Source: Clostridiales bacterium (lineage in GTDB: Bacteria; Bacillota; Clostridia; Oscillospirales; Butyricicoccaceae). Taken from it: a DNA stretch of 64,000 bases. Under the pieces are notes generated by a model. It had not been told where the DNA came from. It saw only the letters and a program-made list of their open reading frames with translations, and did not search any database. Position numbers and translations under genes: made by a program. Positions within the stretch are counted from its first letter, which is position 1. Each line of letters begins with the position of its first letter. This document shows, piece by piece, positions 16,161 to 24,815 of the stretch. The DNA is taken from contig SFJM01000009.1 in NCBI GenBank assembly GCA_004555915.1, positions 62,001 through 126,000 on the forward strand. The letters are read 5' to 3'.

Positions 16161-17529
16161 AATGTCCTCCATATGCCGAATATCCGTGATAACCAGCCTT
16201 TGCGGTCAATCCCTGTACTGCATTGTTGAGTACACAGCCAAGCACCTGCGCATTGGTCTGATTCAGGACATCAATGGTGTCATTGATTTTCTTTGCCAGA
16301 ATGGCATCCTCCCGGACAACCAGGATGGTGGTATCTGCCAGCCGGGCCAGATCCTCTGTATCCGATACCAGTGCCAGCGGCGCGGTATCCAGGATAATAT
16401 AATCCATGCTTGCTCGATACCGGTCAATCATCTGCTTCAGCTCACCGGATTCCAGCAGGCGTTCTGCCGACGGGTCTGCCTGCTGGTTACATACCACAGA
16501 CAGGGTGGTGTGCTGGTAGGGTATCACCGCTTGCTCCGGTTTGCCGTCCTTCAGCAGCTGGATGAAATCCGGTGCTTCCGCCTGGCCGAAAATCTTATAC
16601 TGGGATGGCTTGCGGAAGTCACAGTCCACCAGCAGAACCTTTTTGCCTTCCTTTGCAATGGACAGTGCCACATTGGCTGCCACTGTGGACTTGCCTTCAT
16701 TTTCCGCCACACTGGTGACCATGGCAACCTTTGCATGGCTGCGGTCCATGCGGCTGCGCACACGGGCTGCCGCCATACGGCTGGATTCCACAAAGGCAAA
16801 GCTGCGCAGCGGGTTGGCAATCAGCATGGACGGATGCTCCCCCGGCTTTTTGCGGTTTCGTCTGGTTTTTTCATGATAGATGGTACCCAGCAGCTGGGCA
16901 TCAATTTTCTCCCGCATCTGATGGGAATTCTTGACGGTATCCCTTCGGTGGGAGAAAAATGCCACATAGGCAATCGCCGCCAGTGCACCCAGCACAAATG
17001 CGTACTGCATGGGCCGTACCGGGCTTTTGGAGTTTGACGGTGACAATGGGATCACCGGCGGCTGGATGACATACAGGATGACATTGCCCACAACATAATG
17101 GGAGACCTGGTCATAGTTTTCCATAATAGAGGAAATGGTGCGGTAGGAATCCATTGCGGAGCTTGCGGTTACCGTCAGCTCCACCATATTGGTCTCCTCA
17201 ATCTGCTTGACGGAGGTTCTGGCGGTAAAGGTTTCCTGTCCCAGATCCTGCGCCACCTTCTTTTTCAGGACATTGCTTTCCAGCACCTTGGCAAACCGTT
17301 CCGCAAGGGACTGGGCGGAGGAAAGGTTCTGGTAAATGGAACCGTTGGTGCTTTTGGAGGAAACCGTAAAAATTGCCTTGGAGGTATACACCGGCACATA
17401 GGTTTCTGTTACCCATACATTGGTCAGCAGGCTGGCGGAAATGGCAAACAGCAGAATCGTTACCCATTCCCGTGCCACATCCCGGAGGATACTGAATATA
17501 TCAATCTGTTTTCTGAGATTTTTTTCCAT
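16141..17529 (-). CDS. BY-kinase with Wzz domain
   Basis: This 462-residue protein has the same architecture as its downstream neighbour. An N-terminal Wzz domain lies between membrane segments near 20-40 and 172-192, with a P-rich VIQPPVIPLSPSNSKSP before the second. The cytoplasmic kinase has Walker A (SVAENEGKST), A' (VLLVDCDFRKPS) and B (YIILDTAP). The tail AKAGYHGYSAYGGHYGKYAK carries five tyrosines but no long repeat. The two kinases share only family-level similarity, so they are not a recent duplication. It belongs to the CapD, Ig-like, BY-kinase operon read on the minus strand. Confidence 0.92.
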   Translation of the reverse strand: MEKNLRKQIDIFSILRDVAREWVTILLFAISASLLTNVWVTETYVPVYTSKAIFTVSSKSTNGSIYQNLSSAQSLAERFAKVLESNVLKKKVAQDLGQETFTARTSVKQIEETNMVELTVTASSAMDSYRTISSIMENYDQVSHYVVGNVILYVIQPPVIPLSPSNSKSPVRPMQYAFVLGALAAIAYVAFFSHRRDTVKNSHQMREKIDAQLLGTIYHEKTRRNRKKPGEHPSMLIANPLRSFAFVESSRMAAARVRSRMDRSHAKVAMVTSVAENEGKSTVAANVALSIAKEGKKVLLVDCDFRKPSQYKIFGQAEAPDFIQLLKDGKPEQAVIPYQHTTLSVVCNQQADPSAERLLESGELKQMIDRYRASMDYIILDTAPLALVSDTEDLARLADTTILVVREDAILAKKINDTIDVLNQTNAQVLGCVLNNAVQGLTAKAGYHGYSAYGGHYGKYAK

Positions 17530-17538
17530 GGTATCTCC

Positions 17539-18441
17539 TTATTCCGTCACGACGACAATCAGCCGTACACTGCCCAGCCGCTGCGACTGCTTTGAATAGG
17601 TATAGGTTACTTCATAGGTGCCCGGCGTGTCGTAATCCAGCTTACCGCTCGTTTCAATGTTGCTCATGCGAGGAGCGTCCTTGCTGTTCCCGGTCTGGCT
17701 TGTGGTGACAGAAGTCTTTTTTTCCACCAGCTCACCTGACTCATTTTTTTCATAGGTCCGCCCGCCGGTGGTCACTGCCTGTACATAACTCATCAGGTTC
17801 AGTGCATTGCCCTTTTGGGTGTATACAATGTAATCCGACAGCTCGATTTTTGTCATGCTGTTGTATTCCGAGGCTTCCAGCAGGGCAACCGTTGCCACCA
17901 TGGTGGAAATATCGCCCGCACTGTTGGTCACGGTGAATTCCATGGGGTATTCACCGGCTTCATCCTCCGGCATCACATATTTATCGGTAATTTTCACGCT
18001 GGCGGACAAATCCCCATCCAGCTGGTCGGAGGCACCGATATTGCCCAGAATGTCCTGGGAACCGATGGTATACTGCAATGGGCCGTCCAGTGTAAATTGA
18101 GGGGATTTGTAATTGGTATAGGTAACCTTGCGCTGCACCTTGGTGACATGACCATCGGAATCAAAGGCAACCACGGTCATATTCCGGGTGTTGCCCTCCA
18201 TCAGGTTGCTCATGCTCTCCACCATCAGGTTCTTGGTCACATCCCCATCCGTCCGGTCCTCTGCGGTAATGCCTGCCAGCAAATCACGTTCCTCTGCTTC
18301 CGCCGGAACGGTAATGCTGTCCTGCTCCATGGATATGGTCGGGCCGCTTGTGTCCACCAGATGCTGCTGGAACCGTACCAGTCCAAAGGCAGCAACGGCT
18401 ATCACAAACAGTATGATACTTGCAATTCGTGTCCTTCTCAT
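17539..18441 (-). CDS. Membrane-anchored Ig-like protein of the polysaccharide locus
   Basis: A 300-residue protein with one N-terminal membrane segment (about 7-24) and an extracellular part made of beta-rich Ig/HYR-type repeats. DTSGPTISMEQDSITVPAEA begins the first, and LDGPLQYTIGSQDILGNIGA-SDQLDGDLS begins the second; each has the bound-like D-x-x-DGD pattern. The end VRLIVVVTE is typical of such domains. It has no recognisable catalytic residues. The position between the CapD-type enzyme and the first BY-kinase, nine bases from the latter, suggests a structural or receptor role in polymer assembly. Confidence 0.7.
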   Translation of the reverse strand: MRRTRIASIILFVIAVAAFGLVRFQQHLVDTSGPTISMEQDSITVPAEAEERDLLAGITAEDRTDGDVTKNLMVESMSNLMEGNTRNMTVVAFDSDGHVTKVQRKVTYTNYKSPQFTLDGPLQYTIGSQDILGNIGASDQLDGDLSASVKITDKYVMPEDEAGEYPMEFTVTNSAGDISTMVATVALLEASEYNSMTKIELSDYIVYTQKGNALNLMSYVQAVTTGGRTYEKNESGELVEKKTSVTTSQTGNSKDAPRMSNIETSGKLDYDTPGTYEVTYTYSKQSQRLGSVRLIVVVTE

Positions 18442-18495
18442 AGATGTTCTCCTATAAATCTTCTCCTATCTGTTCTGGTTCCGGGCTTTTGCCGG

Positions 18496-20418
18496 TTAAA
18501 CCGTCACCATCGCTTCCGGTACAGCTGCTGCATCCGTCTGCGGCACAGCAGCATCCGCCTGCGGCATATATTCCGGTACAAGCTGCTGTACCTCAGCACG
18601 GATATCCGATGACTCTGCAAAGGCATCCTGAATCAGTCTGTGCACAAGCTCCTGCACCCTTGCTTCATCCACTGCCGGCTGCTGTGCTACAAAAATCTGC
18701 TGGTTTTCTGTTTCCTTCAGGTGGTCCAGGCTGATGAGCAGCTCCTCATACAGCTTTTCCCCCGGACGCAGGCCGGTAAATTCGATCTGGATATCCCGTC
18801 CCGGCTCCAGCCCGGACAGCCGGATCATTTTTTTCGCCAGATCCAGAATTTTCACCGGCTCGCCCATATCCAAAATGAAAATTTCGCCGCCCTGTGCCAG
18901 TGCGCCACATTGCAGCACCAGATTCACCGCCTCCGGTATGGTCATAAAATACCGGATAATGTCCGGATGGGTGACCGTTACCGGCCCGCCGGCTTCAATC
19001 TGCTTTTTGAACAGGGGTACGACGCTGCCATTGCTGCCCAGTACATTGCCAAACCGTACCGCGGCAAATTCCGTTCGGGAGGTCTGGGCAAAGCTCTGGA
19101 TAATCAGCTCACAGATGCGCTTGGAAGCTCCCATGATATTGGTGGGGCGCACGGCCTTGTCGGTGGAAATCAGCACCATTTTTTTCGCATGGTACCGGTC
19201 AGCTGCCTGTGCCACGATCCATGTGCCCAGCACATTGTTTTTAATCGCTTCATTCGGGCTGTCCTCCATCAGCGGGACATGCTTATGTGCCGCCGCATGG
19301 AATACCAGCTCCGGATGATAGGTTTCAAAAATGGTATCAATACGCTTCTGATTGCGCACTGAACCGATCAATACCTCCAGATCCAGCTCCGGATGATGCT
19401 TCATCAGCTCGCCCCGGATCTCATAGGCATTGTTTTCATATACATCCAATACAATCAGTTTTTTGGGGTTATGTACCGCCAGCTGCCGGCAGATTTCACT
19501 GCCGATGGAGCCGCCTCCGCCGGTGACCAGAATCACCTTGTCCGACACATAATCCATGATTTTGTCCATCCGCAGCTGAACCGGCTCCCGTTCCAGCAGG
19601 TCTTCAATCTCCACCTTGCGCAGCATGGATACACGAACTTCCCCGTTGATAATCTGATACAGTCCCGGCAGAGTCATCACGTTGCAGCCGGTGCTGCTGC
19701 AGATTTCCAGAATCTGCTTGCGCTGTGTGCCGGAAACCGAGGGAATCGCCACAATGATTTCCCGCACATGATGCCGTTCCGCCAGCATGGGAATCTGTGC
19801 AACCGTTCCCGCAATCGGGATTCCATTGAGATATTTGCCTACCTTGGTCAGGTCATCATCCACCAGGCATACCACCTTCCGGCTGACATGCTGGCTGCTG
19901 ATGATTTCCGACAGCAGCATATGTCCCGCGTCGCCTGCACCCACAATCATCGTCAGTACGGCATGATCCTCCTGCCGTTCTGCCAGGGCTGTCCTGGCCT
20001 CCAGCAGAAACCGATAGGAAAACCGGCTGCCCACCGTCAGCACAAACAGCAGCAGCGGATACAGCACCACAAAGCTCCTGGGTATGCTGCATCCCAGCAG
20101 GTGCATACCGATATACTGCACTATCGCCGATGCCGCCACAGCAGCTGTGATATTTTTCAGTTCATTCACACTGGCGAACTGCCACAGGCTGTTATACAGA
20201 TGAAACAGCTGGAACAGCACCAGCGTACAGCAGAGATTGACCGGCATATACCGGGCAACCGATTCGATAAAAACGGCATCAATCGCTTCAAAGCGGAAAT
20301 CCATGCGTACCCACAACGCGCCCCCCATGCTGACCGCAATGCACAGAATATCCACAAAAATCCGGACCGCAAGCCTGCCATAGCGTGCGTTGCGCTCCTC
20401 CTTCGTTTCGGTTGACAT
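18496..20418 (-). CDS. CapD/PglF-type nucleotide-sugar 4,6-dehydratase
   Basis: A 640-residue membrane protein. Four N-terminal helices (about 20-140) precede a CoA-binding-like Rossmann domain and then a catalytic SDR domain. The latter begins VILVTGGGGSIGSE and carries the ISTDKAVRPTNIMGASKRIC catalytic stretch with the Met-x-x-x-Lys pair of PglF-type inverting or retaining 4,6-dehydratases acting on UDP-GlcNAc. The tail after residue 560 is A/V/Q-rich and low in complexity. The ATG at 20418 lies 13 bases after AAGGGGGG. It is the first gene of the locus and has its own strong promoter. Confidence 0.9.
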   Translation of the reverse strand: MSTETKEERNARYGRLAVRIFVDILCIAVSMGGALWVRMDFRFEAIDAVFIESVARYMPVNLCCTLVLFQLFHLYNSLWQFASVNELKNITAAVAASAIVQYIGMHLLGCSIPRSFVVLYPLLLFVLTVGSRFSYRFLLEARTALAERQEDHAVLTMIVGAGDAGHMLLSEIISSQHVSRKVVCLVDDDLTKVGKYLNGIPIAGTVAQIPMLAERHHVREIIVAIPSVSGTQRKQILEICSSTGCNVMTLPGLYQIINGEVRVSMLRKVEIEDLLEREPVQLRMDKIMDYVSDKVILVTGGGGSIGSEICRQLAVHNPKKLIVLDVYENNAYEIRGELMKHHPELDLEVLIGSVRNQKRIDTIFETYHPELVFHAAAHKHVPLMEDSPNEAIKNNVLGTWIVAQAADRYHAKKMVLISTDKAVRPTNIMGASKRICELIIQSFAQTSRTEFAAVRFGNVLGSNGSVVPLFKKQIEAGGPVTVTHPDIIRYFMTIPEAVNLVLQCGALAQGGEIFILDMGEPVKILDLAKKMIRLSGLEPGRDIQIEFTGLRPGEKLYEELLISLDHLKETENQQIFVAQQPAVDEARVQELVHRLIQDAFAESSDIRAEVQQLVPEYMPQADAAVPQTDAAAVPEAMVTV

Positions 20419-20563
20419 AAAGATATCTGTTCCCCCCTTCTGCTCCCGACAGATATTCTGACGCATTCCGGCCTGCCGGTACAAACCGCCGGCATCCTCC
20501 CCTCAGATGATATATTTTCTCTAAATGCGTACATTTCTGTCGGAATATATTCTTACAAATGCA

Positions 20564-20592
20564 ATTATACCGTTTTTATATGCAAACTTCAA
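20564..20592 (-). promoter_or_regulatory. Promoter of the polysaccharide operon
   Basis: On the minus strand TTGAAG (20592-20587) and TATAAT (20569-20564) are separated by 17 bases, leaving a leader of about 140 bases before the CapD-type start. Confidence 0.8.
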
Positions 20593-20738
20593 TTACTTTC
20601 CCCATAGAAATATACAGGAAACCGTGTTAATTTTGTAAAAATATGCGGCATGTGGGAGATTCTGCCGGTTTTCCGCCGGATTCGACAGATTTTTCCATAG
20701 AAAAAACAGCCATCCCTGCAGCGGAATGGCCTCTCATG

Positions 20739-20835
20739 AAACCCTGCCCCGCATGCCGCAGGCATTTCATATTGCGAAGCAATCTTTCACATGCGAAGCG
20801 TATTTCATCCAGCCGCGGCAGCGGATGGATTTCAT
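20739..20835. repeat. Array of mini-hairpins next to tRNA-Arg
   Basis: Four small inverted repeats follow one another, each separated by a TTTCA-type spacer: ATGCC-GCA-GGCAT, ATTGC-GAA-GCAAT, ATGC-GAA-GCGT and ATCCAGCC...GCGGATGGAT. The array abuts the terminator of tRNA-Arg. No protein is encoded in 20593-20836 apart from this array and an ATGCGGCATG-type AT-rich lead. Confidence 0.65.
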
Positions 20836-20836
20836 T

Positions 20837-20865
20837 GAAAAAAGCACGCTGGCGCGTGCTTTTTT
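20837..20865 (-). terminator. Terminator of tRNA-Arg
   Basis: AAAAAAGCACGC and GCGTGCTTTTTT pair in both orientations, three bases after the encoded CCA of tRNA-Arg. Confidence 0.85.
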
Positions 20866-20867
20866 CC

Positions 20868-20944
20868 TGGCGTCCCTGAAGGGATTCGAACCCCCGGCCT
20901 ACCGCTTAGGAGGCGGTCGCTCTATCCAGCTGAGCTACAGAGAC
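20868..20944 (-). tRNA. tRNA-Arg (CCT anticodon)
   Basis: The acceptor strands GTCTCTG and CAGGGAC pair, CCA is encoded, the D arm is AGCTCAGCTGGATAGAGC, the anticodon loop CTCCTAA gives CCT, and the T arm GGGGGTTCGAATCCC is canonical. It decodes AGG. The mini-hairpin array lies directly downstream. Confidence 0.95.
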
Positions 20945-21108
20945 ATGGACAACATAGATAGTATACCTGATTTTCATCTGAATTGCAAGCCGGGAGCTGT
21001 CTGCCGCGGATCGTTTTCTTTGTATTCCTGCTTGCATTGTACCGGAAAAAGCATTATTATAATAAGTATTCTATCTGATTGACCCGGATGCAAAAGGAGG
21101 TTATTGGC

Positions 21109-22068
21109 ATGCTGACCGAACGTAAACAGCAGCTGATGCTGGTCATTAACCCGACTGCCGGAAAAAACCGCGCACGGGATAACCTTTTCATGCTTATCAA
21201 TTATTTTTTTACCCATAATTACCATGTCACGGTGTTCCCCACACAGGCCAAAGGCGATGCCTGCAATTTTGTAGCGGAGTATGCCTCTGCCTACGACGCG
21301 CTGGTATGTGTGGGCGGTGATGGTACCCTCAATGAGGTGGTTACCGGACTGATGATGTGTGAACCCAACCACCGTCCCAGACTGGGCTATATCCCCGGCG
21401 GTTCCACCAATGATTTTGCAAATACCCTCGGCATCAGCAGTGATATGCAGACTGCGGCACAGGAATTCTGTACCGGTGAACCGTTCTGCTGTGATATCGG
21501 CCGGTTTAACGGACGGTATTTCACCTATGTTGCTGCCTTCGGCCTGTTTACCGAGGTTTCCTATGAAACCCCCCAGCCACTGAAAAATACGCTTGGACAT
21601 GCTGCCTATATTCTGGAGGGTGCGAAATCCCTTGCCTCTATCAAGAGCTATCACCTGAAAATCATCTGTGACGGTGAGGAAACCGAAGGCAATTTTATCT
21701 ATGGCCAGTGCTCCAATTCCACCTCCATCGGCGGCATCCTGAATATCGGCCGCACCGGTGTCCAGCTCAATGACGGCCTGTTTGAGGTGATCCTCATCCA
21801 TATGCCGGAAAATCTGCTGGTACTCAATGAAATCATCGGCAGTCTGATGACCCAGAACCTGGAAAACAGTGACCATATCTTTTTCCGCCGTGCACAGTCT
21901 GTCACGGTTGTTGCGGAAGACCCGCTGCCCTGGACGCTGGACGGCGAGGCAGGCGGCAGCTTCTGCTATTCCCAGGCGGAAATTATTCCGGGCGCGGTTA
22001 CCTTTAACCTTGTCCCCCAGCAGCCGGCAGTCCTCCCGCAGCCGGAGGAACAGACAAAGAAGGAATAA
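21109..22068 (+). CDS. Diacylglycerol/lipid kinase (DgkB/YegS family)
   Basis: A 319-residue cytoplasmic lipid kinase of the DAGK catalytic family. LVINPTAGKNRARDNL (about 9-24) and the nucleotide-binding VGGDGTLNEVVTG (about 75-87) and PGGSTNDFANTLG are clear, and the C-terminal beta domain contains DGEAGG. The likely role is recycling diacylglycerol to phosphatidate during lipoteichoic-acid or phospholipid turnover. The ATG at 21109 follows AAGGAGG; earlier in-frame ATGs lack a site. A TTGCAT/TATTAT promoter lies at about 21033-21061. The tail (residues 300-319) is P/Q/E-rich. Confidence 0.88.
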   Translation: MLTERKQQLMLVINPTAGKNRARDNLFMLINYFFTHNYHVTVFPTQAKGDACNFVAEYASAYDALVCVGGDGTLNEVVTGLMMCEPNHRPRLGYIPGGSTNDFANTLGISSDMQTAAQEFCTGEPFCCDIGRFNGRYFTYVAAFGLFTEVSYETPQPLKNTLGHAAYILEGAKSLASIKSYHLKIICDGEETEGNFIYGQCSNSTSIGGILNIGRTGVQLNDGLFEVILIHMPENLLVLNEIIGSLMTQNLENSDHIFFRRAQSVTVVAEDPLPWTLDGEAGGSFCYSQAEIIPGAVTFNLVPQQPAVLPQPEEQTKKE

Positions 22069-22144
22069 CCCTCCCTCCTGTTGTCATCTCATATTTCACA
22101 CAAAATAATGCTGGATTTTTGCGATTTTTTATCACTTTTCCGCT

Positions 22145-22174
22145 TTGACTCCACGGAAACAGGTGTGATACAAT
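22145..22174 (+). promoter_or_regulatory. Promoter of the DUF2798-like gene
   Basis: TTGACT (22145-22150), an 18-base spacer and TACAAT (22169-22174). Transcription would begin near 22181 and produce a leader of about 140 bases. Confidence 0.7.
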
Positions 22175-22184
22175 ACAGGAAATT

Positions 22185-22312
22185 CATATGAAACGCAAAC
22201 GACACATGTTTTACCCCCGGGTATGTAAATCTGATCACGGAACGTTATGGTCCGTGATCTTTTTTTGCCCGTAAAGCAGGTGTCGTTTTTTGCGTCAGAC
22301 ACAAAGGAGTGT
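22185..22312 (+). promoter_or_regulatory. Structured leader with internal terminator
   Basis: The leader contains a strong terminator, GATCACGGA...TCCGTGATC plus seven T residues (22233-22266). Upstream lie TTTAC/GTAAA and ACCC/GGGT short pairings. Distal arms ACGCAAACGACAC (22193-22205) and GTGTCGTTTTTTGCGT (22280-22295) can pair around the terminator. The second arm lies just before the ribosome binding site AAAGGAG. This is an attenuator-like or riboswitch-like arrangement that I cannot assign to a known class. Confidence 0.45.
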
Positions 22313-22320
22313 TTTCTATT

Positions 22321-22911
22321 ATGCCAAAAAATCAATTGGAACGAATGATCTTCGCATTTATCACCGTGGTGATTACCGTCCACGCCTATGTTTTCTTCAG
22401 CCTGTATGTGGTCAACGGCAGCACGCTGCGCGAAATCACCGGTGCAGCCAGTGTGCTGGATGCCATCCGCCAGCAGGGCGGCGTGTATATGTTCGGACGG
22501 TATCTGCCGATCTGGGCGGTTGTCCTGATTGAATTCTGCTTTGCCTATGCACTGGAGCTGCTGGTGGGCAGCCCGTGCTCATTCCGTCTGGCATGCCGGG
22601 TATTCAATCCGCGTGAAACCCATCCGGTTCTGTTTGAATGCGCCATCATCTGTGCTACCGTGGGCCTGATGTGCCCATCCATGAGCTTCCTTGCCGCATG
22701 GATGTATTATCCTTATTATGAGGGGTTCCATCTGCTTACCCTGCTGGCCAACTGGCTCCGGCTGGTATGTTTTAATTTCCCCTTTGCCTATTTTACCCAG
22801 CTGTTCTTTATCCAGCCCTTGGTACGTACTGTTTTTAAGCTGCTGCTCCGCAGGCCGCAGATGGCAAAACCACAGCCGAATAGCGCCCCTGTCTTAGATG
22901 ATCTGTCGTAA
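22321..22911 (+). CDS. DUF2798-like integral membrane protein
   Basis: A 196-residue protein with about four hydrophobic segments: MIFAFITVVITVHAYVFFSL near 8, a stretch near 65 (PIWAVVLIEFCFAYALELLV), one near 115 and one near 150. The opening MPKNQLERMIFAFITVVIT resembles DUF2798 membrane proteins, whose function is unknown. The ATG at 22321 lies eleven bases after AAAGGAG; an ATG twelve bases earlier has a worse spacing. It is a single gene with a structured leader, suggesting control by a small molecule or ion. The basic tail ends in LDDLS. Confidence 0.6.
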   Translation: MPKNQLERMIFAFITVVITVHAYVFFSLYVVNGSTLREITGAASVLDAIRQQGGVYMFGRYLPIWAVVLIEFCFAYALELLVGSPCSFRLACRVFNPRETHPVLFECAIICATVGLMCPSMSFLAAWMYYPYYEGFHLLTLLANWLRLVCFNFPFAYFTQLFFIQPLVRTVFKLLLRRPQMAKPQPNSAPVLDDLS

Positions 22912-22987
22912 CAGACGCGTATCCTGCAGCCCTCCTCTGAGGGAGCCTTTGCTCTTACCGCCAGTCTTTGTTTCCTGCGATCAACGC

Positions 22988-23024
22988 AAAAACCCGGCCG
23001 GGAATCCATCCCAGCCGGGTTTTC
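22988..23024. terminator. Bidirectional terminator between DUF2798-like and MATE genes
   Basis: AAAACCCGGC and GCCGGGTTTT pair around a loop that also contains GGGA/TCCC. It serves convergent genes. A short copy of the CCTC...GAGGGAG repeat lies just upstream at 22930-22950. Confidence 0.75.
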
Positions 23025-23029
23025 TATCT

Positions 23030-24478
23030 TTATGCGTGGCGATGCTGCTTCTCTGTGACAACTGCCGGCTTTTGCTTCGGCTCCGGATTGGAAATGCGAA
23101 TCCGGTGAATCGGATGCAGGGAAATGCCCTTGTGCTTTGCCTGACGGATATACTTCGGCACCCATACATCACAAATATAAAACAGGACGGAAATCGAGGT
23201 GCCAATCATCCAGCCAAGCGGATAGGCATAGCAGACACCTGCAAAGCCCAGGATCGGAACCAGGATATATGCCAGTGCCACACGCAATGCCAGGTCAGCC
23301 AGTGTGGTAACCATGAACGGTCCCATGGCACCGCCGCCGCGCAGGACACTGTCACAGCAGTTCTTGATCCCCACCAGCGGATAAAACGGTGCTACAATCA
23401 GCAGGTATTCCATACCGATGCTGATGACCACGCCATTGACTGTGCTGCCAAGGAACAGCTGTAAAACATGTTCGCCGGCGAAGAAAAACAGCGCCATGAT
23501 ACAGCCGATGACGGTTCCCGACATGATAATGCAGGCGCGGATACCCTGACGGACACGCGGGATATCCTGTGCACCGATATTCTGTGCGGCATAGCTGGAC
23601 AGGGCATTCGGCAGGGCATTCATAACCATCAACGCAAAGGTGGAAATCTTCAGCGCCGCGGAGAAGCCTGCAACCGCATTGGAACCCAGCGGATTAATCA
23701 GGCCCTGGACACAGAATACACCAATGGAAACAAAGGACTGCTGGCAGATGGATGGAATGGCAATCATTGCCATACGGCGCAGCAGATGGGTGTCAAACCG
23801 TGCCGGCTTCTGAGATACGGAAATCCGGGACAGACGGCGTACCAGCGTGACGATGGCCAGCAGGGAGGAAATGCCCTGTGCAATCAGGGTTGCCCAGCCT
23901 ACACCGGCAATGCCCATATCCAGCGTGCTGACAAACAGCACATCAAGAATGACATTAAAGGTTGTAGAGAAAGCCAGAAAATACAGCGGGGTACGGCTGT
24001 CACCCAGGCCATTGAAAATGGCGGTAGCCGTATTATACAGGAACAGGAACAGCAGGCCTGCAATATAAATCCGCAGATAAACCATCGTGGGATCAAAGAT
24101 ATTTTTCGGCGTGCTGATGAGCCGCATCAGCGCCGGGCAAAGCAGCTCACCGCCTATGGTCAGCACCAGAGCCAGGGTAACCAGCGTGATGACTGCCGTA
24201 TTGACTGCCCCACGCATTCTTACATGGTCATGGGCACCGAACAGCTGGGAAATGACAACCGAACAGCCCACACTGGCACCGGTCGCCACAGCGATAAACA
24301 GGACCGTGATCGGATATGCCGCACCGGTGGCAGCCAGTGCCTCAACGCCCAGATACCGTCCGGCAATGACACTGTCAGCCAGATTGTACATCTGCTGGAA
24401 TACCATGCTCAGCAGCAGCGGAATGACAAATTTCAGCAGAATTTTAAACGGAGACCCCTTGGTCATGTCAGTCATCAT
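23030..24478 (-). CDS. MATE family efflux transporter
   Basis: A 482-residue multidrug/toxin extrusion protein with the usual two MatE repeats and about twelve membrane segments. The N-terminal KILLKFVIPLLLSMVFQQMY-NLADSVIAGRYLG is a typical first repeat, and PSICQQSFVSIGVFCVQGLI marks the second. It probably exports organic cations in exchange for Na+ or H+; the substrate is unknown. GAGGT lies eight bases before the ATG. The cytoplasmic tail (about 445-482) is basic and longer than usual. It is a single gene. Confidence 0.92.
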   Translation of the reverse strand: MMTDMTKGSPFKILLKFVIPLLLSMVFQQMYNLADSVIAGRYLGVEALAATGAAYPITVLFIAVATGASVGCSVVISQLFGAHDHVRMRGAVNTAVITLVTLALVLTIGGELLCPALMRLISTPKNIFDPTMVYLRIYIAGLLFLFLYNTATAIFNGLGDSRTPLYFLAFSTTFNVILDVLFVSTLDMGIAGVGWATLIAQGISSLLAIVTLVRRLSRISVSQKPARFDTHLLRRMAMIAIPSICQQSFVSIGVFCVQGLINPLGSNAVAGFSAALKISTFALMVMNALPNALSSYAAQNIGAQDIPRVRQGIRACIIMSGTVIGCIMALFFFAGEHVLQLFLGSTVNGVVISIGMEYLLIVAPFYPLVGIKNCCDSVLRGGGAMGPFMVTTLADLALRVALAYILVPILGFAGVCYAYPLGWMIGTSISVLFYICDVWVPKYIRQAKHKGISLHPIHRIRISNPEPKQKPAVVTEKQHRHA

Positions 24479-24704
24479 GTTCTCTTACCTCATATTTCGT
24501 ATGCAAAATGGATGGTATGCAGCAATGCGTTTGATTTCCTGCATCCTTTTAATTTCGTCTGAGATTGTAGCACACATCGTAATATTTGCATAGCGCAATC
24601 TTCCACAGCTTTTCTCAAAAATATGATGGTTAATTTATATAAATTTTCGCGTCACTTTTTGGTGTATGTTACAAAATACAAGCCTCTCTGTCCTATGGAC
24701 GCAG

Positions 24705-24760
24705 AAAAAAGCAAAATCCCTCCGCTGCCAGCCCAATACGACTGACAGGGAGGGAAAATG
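24705..24760 (-). terminator. Terminator after the ABC exporter
   Basis: On the minus strand CCCTCCCTGTCAG pairs with CTGGCAGCGGAGGG, followed by ATTTTGCTTTTTT. Confidence 0.7.
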
Positions 24761-24815
24761 CAGGATTTCCGGACTGTTTTCCGCAAAAAAAGGAAATGTA
24801 TTCCCGTCGGATCTA

